This document shows, piece by piece, positions 10,001 through 14,653 of a stretch of DNA of 20,156 bases (positions within the stretch are counted from its first letter, which is position 1; every line of letters begins with the position of its first letter). The notes beneath the pieces were generated by a model, which saw only the letters and a program-made list of their open reading frames with translations, searched no databases and was not told the DNA's origin. A program made the translations under genes and the position numbers. The DNA is from CAZOKO01 sp964580455 (lineage in GTDB: Bacteria; Desulfobacterota; WTBG01). The stretch spans positions 1 to 20,156 of the forward strand of contig CAZOKO010000045.1 of assembly GCA_964580455.1 (NCBI GenBank), given 5' to 3'.

Positions 10001-10120
10001 TACATCCGGATGGATGTCAACCCCCAGACGTCCTATAGAAATAACGCCAAATATCAGAAGTGCTAAGACCATCATAGTAGCAGTGACAGGTCTTTTGATG
10101 CAAAAATCCGGTAGAAACAT
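7022..10120 (-). CDS. RND multidrug efflux permease (HAE-1/AcrB family), classical proton relay
   Basis: Second inner-membrane RND pump, 1032 residues from the chosen ATG. It begins MFLPDFCIKRPVTATMM, the normal start of this family, followed by GVDIHPDVDFPLV. The open frame extends 46 codons further upstream, but that part runs back into the adaptor gene and encodes a charged, non-family sequence. The chosen ATG lies one base after the adaptor's stop, so translation is coupled. TM4 has GLVIDDAIVIVEN with both aspartates (D405, D406). TM10 has K924 (LVTKNGILLVDY) and TM11 has R956. This is the full AcrB-type proton relay, unlike the plus-strand pump. The last helices are followed by a short basic tail. 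It is the third gene of the minus-strand XRE–adaptor–permease cluster and converges on the other pump, with 101 bases between their stops. Confidence 0.95.
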   Translation of the reverse strand: MFLPDFCIKRPVTATMMVLALLIFGVISIGRLGVDIHPDVDFPLVTVGTLWENARPEEVDNNITDELEDAIGGISGIKHITSNSLEGFSSILITFELDKDVDVGAQEARDKVSTKLWKLPDEAETPIIEKLDINAQPILWLVLFGEQYPIEDLTEYADDKIRPLFQKLKGVGDVQISGGRELQVRIWLDRDKLAAHDLTIHDIIHSLKKGHLEVPGGKVETREKEFLVRTMGEFPTPETFNDLIVAYRQGTAVRLRDIGHAEKGREDVRTISRYNSREKKGLRGVGLGISPRSGANKMAVCTLVKEELHKIKKLLPAGMQVEISSDDSTFIKKSIDEIRFHLILGGFMAALVIMLFLQNIRTTFFSAISIPTSIISTFTAMYVLGFTMNNLTMVGLTMAVGLVIDDAIVIVENIFRHRQMGKSAMQAAKDGSSEIGFAVIAATIALVAVFLPVAFMGGLVGRFFLEFAITVAVAILISAFISLTIVPMLSSRFLKLSSTKQETFHIFDQFMVRMTASYRILLTSALEHRYFIVLIGLLSLLLGGGIFILLDKEFITEEDKSKFVVRIETPLEYSIHKTDKVLQRVEEELRKFPEIQQIFSITGFGEEGSTAQSNKGISFVTMIPKEQREESQFDIMLKVRRKLKEIPDLKATVSPVSILGSARRDEEIQYIIQAPSLEELDQISMEVMARMEAVDGFADIDRNLELGKPEVRVNINREKAADAGVPVESIANAIGALIGGLDVVEFKRGGESYDVRVRLVEEERNLPTDIGKIRVRSESGQLLELDNFVTLEQAQGPSIINRFDRQRSVTIYANLEGMTMAPAIVEIEKIAGEVLPEGFSGQFTARTELYKETIYYIGMAFMLAIIFTYMVLAAQFESFIHPFTIMVALPLSFIGAFGLLYITGNTFNLFSMIALVLLVGLVTKNGILLVDYANQQRGKGMPMKEALIEAGCVRFRPILMTAFSTVAGVLPVALGIGVGSEMRQPMAVAIAGGLITSTFLTLLVIPVTYTYMEALSTLKIFQKIAKKALAES

Positions 10121-10121
10121 T

Positions 10122-11225
10122 TTACTCAAACCTTTTTTCCGGGGACGTCTCTTTTCCTTTGTCTGAAATCCTGTCTCCGTCTTTGAGCGAAAATTTGCCT
10201 TCCTTAACCACGTATGCTCCAGGAGATAAGCTTCCTTCAACTTCAGCCTGTCCCTCAAAAACCAGTATAATTTTTACAGGCACTTTTTTCGCTCTATCAG
10301 AATCAACCCTGAAAACATAGTTTTCATCTTCTTTGACTACTAAGGTCTCCCAGGGGGTAACCTTTGCATTGTGGTGGATTTCGGTGGTGAGTTTAGCATT
10401 AGCAAACATCCCTGGATTAAGTTTATTTTCCTGATTGGGTATCTTGGCTTTCACCAGAAATGTCCGGGTAGAAGTATCGATATCAGGGGAAATAAAGTAA
10501 ATGGTTCCAGAAAACTCTTCTTTGGGATAGGCCTCTACAGTCACCAGTGCCCTTTTACCAACTGTAATGGAATGAGCATATTTTTCCGGAACACGAAATG
10601 CCAGCTTCAAGGGGTCAGTTTGGACAATTTTAACGATGGGATCTCCTACACCGATATAATCTCCTATAGAGACGAGCCTTTCCGAAGTGAAACCATCAAA
10701 AGGAGAATTAATGGAGGTGTCATTTAGCCGTTCGTTTGCAAGAGACAGTTTAGCTTCAGCCTCTTTAATGGATGCTTCTCCCATCTCCTTTTGAGTAATA
10801 ATGTCATCGTATGCCTTTTGATCAATTACTCCATCTCTGAGCAAATCTTTATTTCGAAGGACATTTCTTTTCGTGTTATTTAAATGTGCCTGTAGTTGAA
10901 GAATACTCGCCTCTATGCTCTTTATCTCAGCCTTAATCTTGGCATCATCCAGCTTGACAAGTATTTCTCCATCCTTAGCACGTTTACCTTCTTCAAAGAA
11001 AATCTTTTTAATCTTCCCTTTAGCTTCTGATTTGACCATAACGGTCTCGTTCGCATCCAAAGTTCCCACTTGCTTAATAGTATGGTGAACATCCATCGAT
11101 TTAACTTTGCCGAGGGTTACAGGTATAGCAATCTCCTTTGTGGATGGAGCTTCTTTGCTGCCGCATCCCCAAAAAGTTGTTGCGATAATAAATATAAGGG
11201 GCAATAAATTTACTTTAATTCTCAT
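10122..11225 (-). CDS. RND efflux periplasmic adaptor (HlyD/AcrA family), lipoprotein
   Basis: Adaptor of the minus-strand pump, 367 residues from the chosen start. ATG at 11225 was preferred to the in-frame one at 11285 because it is preceded by AAAAGGTG five bases away and puts a lipoprotein signal at the N-terminus (MRIKVNLLPLIF, then W-G-C21). The earlier start would overlap the regulator gene and prefix a charged stretch. The lipoyl halves appear in SEAKGKIKKIFFEEGKRAKDG and SINSPFDGFTSERLV. A helical hairpin lies between them (about 90-165). The beta-barrel region includes NPGMFANAKLTTE, and a membrane-proximal domain closes the protein. It sits 32 bases after the XRE-cupin gene and one base before the permease, so the three read as an operon. 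It is only distantly similar to the plus-strand adaptor, so the systems are separate lineages rather than a recent duplication. Confidence 0.92.
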   Translation of the reverse strand: MRIKVNLLPLIFIIATTFWGCGSKEAPSTKEIAIPVTLGKVKSMDVHHTIKQVGTLDANETVMVKSEAKGKIKKIFFEEGKRAKDGEILVKLDDAKIKAEIKSIEASILQLQAHLNNTKRNVLRNKDLLRDGVIDQKAYDDIITQKEMGEASIKEAEAKLSLANERLNDTSINSPFDGFTSERLVSIGDYIGVGDPIVKIVQTDPLKLAFRVPEKYAHSITVGKRALVTVEAYPKEEFSGTIYFISPDIDTSTRTFLVKAKIPNQENKLNPGMFANAKLTTEIHHNAKVTPWETLVVKEDENYVFRVDSDRAKKVPVKIILVFEGQAEVEGSLSPGAYVVKEGKFSLKDGDRISDKGKETSPEKRFE

Positions 11226-11257
11226 TTTCACCTTTTTTAATTTAGGGTTTTTATCAT

Positions 11258-11803
11258 TTAAAAAGATGGAGGGGTTGTTACCCATAGAGCTACTACTTCT
11301 TCCGGCCCGTTATTCTTCCAGTGATGCTTGATGCGGGAGGAGAAGTACACGCAATCACCTTCTTTTAAATGATAGGTTTCATCTCCGACAGTAAGTTCTA
11401 ACTCTCCTTTTAGTATTGTAGCAAATTCTTCCCCTTCATGTGAGTAAGAATCACTGCAACCGCCGGCTTTGAGATGGAGGAAAAGAGGTTCCATTTTTCG
11501 CCCGGGGTTTTTGGTGTAAAGGAATTCGAATTTTGCTTTTGACTTTTTATGATAATATGCTTCCCTCTCTTTTTTCCTTACCATGATCTTTTCAGAAGAC
11601 CCTTTCTCATGTAAAATCTCCTGCGGGCTGATTCCCAGCGCATCTATAATACGAAGCAGAGATGATATAGAGGGTGCTGTCCTGTTTTTTTCTACCTGTG
11701 AGATGAAACTTTTAGTATAACCCGTCTTCTCAGCCATTTCACTTAGACTGACCCCCTTTTCATTGCGAACCTTCCTCAACGTTTTACCCAAGTCTAAGTT
11801 CAT
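11258..11803 (-). CDS. XRE-family transcriptional regulator with C-terminal cupin domain
   Basis: DNA-binding regulator of 181 residues and probable local controller of the minus-strand pump. Residues about 6-62 are a helix-turn-helix of the XRE/Cro type (LRKVRNEKGVSLSEMAEKTG, then SFISQVEKNRTAPSISSLLRI). Residues about 105-178 form a small cupin barrel. Its first motif includes SHEGEEFATILKGELEL with H122 and E126. Its second includes EGDCVYFSSRIKHHWKNNG with H160 or H161, so a metal or small ligand may be held there. Proteins of this build include PuuR- and SinR-like sensors of amines, amino acids and related small molecules. The ATG has AAAGG nine bases upstream. As first gene of the operon, with repeats over the -10 of its own promoter, it probably regulates itself and the pump; that is inference. 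Confidence 0.9.
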   Translation of the reverse strand: MNLDLGKTLRKVRNEKGVSLSEMAEKTGYTKSFISQVEKNRTAPSISSLLRIIDALGISPQEILHEKGSSEKIMVRKKEREAYYHKKSKAKFEFLYTKNPGRKMEPLFLHLKAGGCSDSYSHEGEEFATILKGELELTVGDETYHLKEGDCVYFSSRIKHHWKNNGPEEVVALWVTTPPSF

Positions 11804-11862
11804 AATTATTGCCTTTCAGTTGAATGGGGATTTTTCATAATTCATAAAAAAATTATATTCTA

Positions 11863-11880
11863 ACTATCACTATAAACTAT
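11863..11880. promoter_or_regulatory. Candidate operator: three ACTAT repeats over the -10 box
   Basis: ACTAT occurs at 11863-11867, 11869-11873 and 11876-11880 (ATAGT on the minus strand), spaced 6 and 7 bases apart. The array covers the -10 hexamer of the XRE-cupin promoter, where a repressor would block polymerase. The units are short and AT-rich, so chance is a real alternative. Confidence 0.3.
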
Positions 11881-11896
11881 TACTTTACGATGTCAA
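11869..11896 (-). promoter_or_regulatory. Sigma70-type promoter of the regulator–adaptor–pump operon
   Basis: Read on the minus strand, TTGACA (11896-11891, a perfect -35) is followed after 16 bases by TATAGT (11874-11869, 5 of 6 to the -10 consensus). It lies about 65 bases upstream of the XRE-cupin start. The -35 falls within the tail of the IS110 fossil. Three ACTAT repeats on the plus strand (11863, 11869, 11876) overlap the -10 and could be an operator for the regulator. Confidence 0.6.
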
Positions 11897-12179
11897 GTAT
11901 TTCTTAATAAAGTATAAGGATATTCTTTTGCAGTTACTCGTTTTAAATAACGGATGCCGTACCCTAGCAAAGAAGTTCTGATAAGATTTCAAGAACTTAC
12001 ACACGGTCATCCGGTGAGTTATTCTTAATCTGGCATTACCGGCATGGGTTATATGTCCCATTCTGATCCGTTCCCCGCTGGAATACTGTGAGTCTCCAGG
12101 ATGCTTTGTGAACAGCGATGCCGATACTGATCACTTTTTCATTGATATTAATTTTATTGTTTGATACTTTGGGGGCCAT
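11885..12179 (-). pseudogene. Internally deleted, frameshifted IS110-family transposase fossil
   Basis: Two ends of an IS110-type transposase gene are joined with the middle missing. On the minus strand, GGAGGAACTCCC precedes an ATG at 12179 and the product begins MAPKVSNNKININEK, then ISIGIAVHKASWRLTV. This is the N-terminal RNase H-like motif of IS110 enzymes, normally G-I-D-V-H-K, here with A replacing the first catalytic aspartate. This frame stops at 12036. From about 12085 another frame reads YSSGERIRMGHIT, HAGNARLR, the family's C-terminal Transposase_20 signature. It continues to a stop at 11885. IS110 transposases are usually 300-430 residues, so most of the gene is gone. It cannot be active. 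It lies between the efflux regulator's promoter and the Tat-protein pair and may mark how that pair arrived. The match is by eye. Confidence 0.72.
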
Positions 12180-12435
12180 GGGAGTTCCTCCTTTTTTAAA
12201 TTTATTGTTTAAAACGTTAAGTGGTTTATCAAGAAGAAAAAGGGTGATGACCGGAAGCACGTGGGTGAAAACAGTGCTACCTTTGCTTGGGCGCCAGAGG
12301 GGCAAGATGCTGGAACCTATGCAATCCTTTTACAAGGTAAAGGACATAAAGAGAAAACTGGAGAAGTAACCTGGTAAGGGTTTACTGTTTTAGAGGTGGG
12401 ATAAATCTGAATAAATATATGGAAGGAGGCATTCT
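12180..12435. other. Non-coding gap before the Tat-protein pair
   Basis: Next to the fossil gene is its ribosome-binding region. The plus strand then has a stop-bounded open frame without a start codon (12213-12377), described under findings. A weak promoter-like pair may precede the first Tat gene (TTTAGA, then TAAATA after 17 bases, around 12390-12418). GGAAGGAGGC just before 12436 is a strong ribosome-binding site. Otherwise nothing is recognised. Confidence 0.45.
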
Positions 12436-13083
12436 ATGAAGGAACTAGAAAGAAGAGATTTTGCCAAACAAACACTGAAATGGGGAGGAGTACTGAGCCT
12501 CCTCACTGTTCTGAACCCCCCAAGAGCGGCTTTGGGTGCAGGCCCAGGCGGTGGGAATCCTCTGAAAGCGTTGCAAAAGAACCCCTTCCTACAGAGGGAT
12601 GATCTGCAAGACGCCCTCAAGTCACTTTATATGACCTATGATTCTACTTCGCCCTATCCCCATAAATTCAACGACGTTATCTCCAAGGGTCAATTGGAGT
12701 GTCTGGAATTTATCGTTTCGAAGGGGCTGGAGAAAGAGTATGTAGACCACTATGTTACCACCATGAAGCCGATCCTCATGAGGGTCAAGCAGATGGTGAA
12801 AAAAGAGGGATCCGATAAAGCCCTCCACGGCATGTTTGAGGGTACCACCTGTTCATACCAGTTGATGGAGCGGATCGACGTAAAGCAGGGAGAACGTGCC
12901 TTCCCCTGCCCCTATAAGCCAGCGCTTGAGAGATGCAAGAAATGGCTGCCCAACCGGTTCGTTATGGAATGGAAAGATGTCTGCAACAAGTGGTGTATCC
13001 CTACCTGGCAAGGATTTTCCAACGTGATAGGGGTCAAAATCGCTATTCAACCCGGCGAAACATGTATCGTCAAATTGGCTTAA
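12436..13083 (+). CDS. Tat-exported protein of unknown function, cysteine-conserved family (copy 1)
   Basis: I do not recognise this 215-residue family. The N-terminus has a twin-arginine signal (E-R-R-D-F-A-K at 5-11, a hydrophobic stretch to about residue 26, then an AALGA cleavage-like site). Export would therefore be in a folded state, often with a cofactor. The mature part is mostly helical and shares long motifs with the next gene: PYPHKFND (73-80), HYV (105-107), CSYQL (139-143), GER..PCP.KP (152-162), W.DV.NKWCIP (179-189) and PGE.C (206-210). Four cysteines are shared with the paralogue (C139, C158, C187, C210). C89, C167 and C183 are its own. The ATG has GGAAGGAGG upstream. The spacing of the late Cys/Trp motifs faintly recalls L-2-amino-thiazoline-4-carboxylate hydrolase-like domains, but this is weak inference. 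It is 24 bases upstream of its paralogue and probably cotranscribed with it. Confidence 0.85.
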   Translation: MKELERRDFAKQTLKWGGVLSLLTVLNPPRAALGAGPGGGNPLKALQKNPFLQRDDLQDALKSLYMTYDSTSPYPHKFNDVISKGQLECLEFIVSKGLEKEYVDHYVTTMKPILMRVKQMVKKEGSDKALHGMFEGTTCSYQLMERIDVKQGERAFPCPYKPALERCKKWLPNRFVMEWKDVCNKWCIPTWQGFSNVIGVKIAIQPGETCIVKLA

Positions 13084-13107
13084 CTGAATGCCAGAGGAGG
13101 ACTATTC

Positions 13108-13773
13108 ATGAATAGGAATAATAAACCATTATCGAAAGATGTCAGAGACTCATTGAAGGCCTGTGATGATATATCACGCAGGAATTTTGCCAAGAAGCTC
13201 CTGGGGATCGGTGCCCTTTCTTCTCTTACTGTATCCATCGTGCCTGAAGCAGCCCTGGCCTGGCTGGATGGTGGATTCTCACAGCGGGAAGATCTCGCAG
13301 ATGCCATAAAGGTACTGGTCAAAACATACAGCGACACAAAACCGTACCCTCACAAGTTCAACGATGCACTGGTAAAAATGCACCTGAGGAACCTCGATTT
13401 TGCTGTGAGAAAAGGGATTTGGAAGGAACGGGCAGAACATTATGTGTGGACCTTGGGGGTGGTTGTAGACAGGCACATCAAAAAGGGTATAGAGATGTTT
13501 GGAAAAGACGCGTTTCTCTGGGGCAACTTCGAACGGACAAGCTGTTCCTATCAGCTCTACGAGCACATTGAGATTAAGGATGGTGAGCGTTCTGTCCCTT
13601 GCCCGTTCAAGCCAATCCTTGACCAGATACAAAAAGGTATGGGCACTTACCAGATCACCTGGGACGATGTTCACAATAAATGGTGTATTCCGGTCTGGTC
13701 GGGCTTTGCAAAGAATGTGGGCGTAAAGATAAAGGTTGAACCAGGGGAAATCTGTAGAGTAAAAGTTTTGTAA
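13108..13773 (+). CDS. Tat-exported protein of unknown function, cysteine-conserved family (copy 2)
   Basis: Paralogue of the gene just upstream, 221 residues, function not recognised. Its twin-arginine signal matches the consensus well (S-R-R-N-F-A-K at 23-29, then a hydrophobic core and A-L-A before W52). It has a longer leader before the arginines than copy 1. Shared motifs are PYPHKFND (79-86), HYV (111-113), CSYQL (146-150), GER..PCPFKP (159-169), W.DVHNKWCIP (185-195) and PGE.C (212-216). The shared cysteines are C146, C165, C193 and C216. Conserved H82 and H111 could join them in binding a metal or cofactor. The ATG is preceded by AGAGGAGGA. A perfect inverted repeat with a T-run follows the stop and probably ends transcription. 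Divergence of the two copies suggests an old duplication or two subunits of one complex, not a recent copy. Confidence 0.85.
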   Translation: MNRNNKPLSKDVRDSLKACDDISRRNFAKKLLGIGALSSLTVSIVPEAALAWLDGGFSQREDLADAIKVLVKTYSDTKPYPHKFNDALVKMHLRNLDFAVRKGIWKERAEHYVWTLGVVVDRHIKKGIEMFGKDAFLWGNFERTSCSYQLYEHIEIKDGERSVPCPFKPILDQIQKGMGTYQITWDDVHNKWCIPVWSGFAKNVGVKIKVEPGEICRVKVL

Positions 13774-13792
13774 AAGCATCTGGTCATAGGTA

Positions 13793-13854
13793 AAAAACAA
13801 GGGACAGCACCTTTTTCTTCCTCTGCCATAAAGGTTTCTGTCCCTTGCCTTTTT
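13793..13854. terminator. Long inverted repeat, probable bidirectional terminator
   Basis: CAAGGGACAG (13798-13807) pairs perfectly with CTGTCCCTTG (13838-13847). Inside it ACCTTT (13809-13814) pairs with AAAGGT (13830-13835) around a 15-base loop. A run of A (13792-13797) and a run of T (13850-13854) flank it, so both strands have a hairpin followed by a T-run. It lies between the plus-strand Tat gene and the minus-strand membrane-protein gene, which end towards each other. A REP-like mobile palindrome is an alternative. Confidence 0.7.
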
Positions 13855-13921
13855 GCCATTCCATAGTGTATACTCCTTTAGTTGACTATATGTTGATATG
13901 AACTACATTTATTTTATTCTC

Positions 13922-14377
13922 TTATAATACGTTATCTTCCCATCTCTCAAGTTCAAACTCCACTCTCTTCATGAGTAGTTTAGATCCAATAATGTGTAGA
14001 ATAATTCCAACAATCGAACCTGCGATTGCTATGAGGGGATCTAACCAACTTGTATTGCTACGGTCAATGATAAATTGTACCAGTTCCAAAATAATTGAAA
14101 CAAAACAAACAATTAAAAATGCCCAAACGAGGTACTTTTGTATCTCAATTTTTAGCCTTGACTTCTTTAGAGTAATTACTAGTGCATTATCTAGTTCAAA
14201 GAGATTATCCATAAGTACAAGTCCAATAAGCAAGGTCATAATGAGAGCGACAGTAGGAGGGGTTATCCAGTGTGAAAGAGATTTTATCCAAAATTCTGGG
14301 ACTACTATTGAGAATCCTAATATCAAACAGGTTAGTGCAAATAAAATAGTGAAACTAATAATGGTTCTTTTCTCCAC
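13922..14377 (-). CDS. Small four-helix membrane protein, VanZ-like
   Basis: Integral inner-membrane protein of 151 residues with predicted helices near 5-27, 40-57, 83-105 and 113-134, and a charged C-terminal tail (VEFELERWEDN). The stretch from 98 to 124 has E98, Q101, R106, D113, G120 and G124 in the spacing of VanZ-like proteins (E..Q....R..S..D......G...G). In that family the first member is linked to teicoplanin resistance, but most members are uncharacterised. The start is GTG at 14377, chosen because AAGGAG sits six bases upstream and the frame begins there. It stands alone, convergent with the Tat pair, with the shared hairpin 68 bases beyond its stop. Composition is AT-rich like the flanking core genes. 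The VanZ link rests on one motif by eye and may be convergence. Confidence 0.65.
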   Translation of the reverse strand: MEKRTIISFTILFALTCLILGFSIVVPEFWIKSLSHWITPPTVALIMTLLIGLVLMDNLFELDNALVITLKKSRLKIEIQKYLVWAFLIVCFVSIILELVQFIIDRSNTSWLDPLIAIAGSIVGIILHIIGSKLLMKRVEFELERWEDNVL

Positions 14378-14653
14378 AATATTCTCCTTTCATTAATATT
14401 CTTAAAATATAGCATTTCGGTCGATCATCTTTTGAATATAAATTTTGCAGAGCATTATCGCACGTTTCATCCGCTAATGTTAAAGAATACAAGAAGATAT
14501 TTAAAACGAGAAGGACGACAACCAAGAAAAGAGGGAAAATAAGTAGCTATCGTCTTCCTCAATACACGATAAAGTCAAAAAGTGTGAAACATGTAACATA
14601 AATTACTTTGAAGTGCAAGGGGTAGATTGCTTCAATTATCTGCTCCAGTTCCA
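14378..14653. other. AT-rich gap between membrane protein and phosphoesterase genes
   Basis: No gene is supported. A TATATT reads on the minus strand at 14411-14406, a possible -10 for the VanZ-like gene without a good -35. An imperfect 11-base inverted repeat (GAGAAGGACGA near 14508, TCGTCTTCCTC near 14550) has no T-run and is not called a terminator. Confidence 0.4.

Noticed and set aside
10121..10258. Forty-six codon N-terminal extension of the minus-strand RND permease
   Set aside because: It overlaps the adaptor gene, is highly charged, and has no counterpart in the family. The ATG at 10120 gives the normal RND N-terminus one base after the adaptor stop.
12118..12369. 83-codon plus-strand frame
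   Set aside because: It runs antisense through the conserved N-terminal IS110 codons and resembles no family. A different frame of the same DNA looks more protein-like.
13279..13800. 173-codon minus-strand frame opposite the second Tat gene
   Set aside because: The plus-strand frame has a Tat signal, a strong ribosome-binding site and motifs shared with its paralogue. The minus frame is its shadow and runs into the terminator hairpin.
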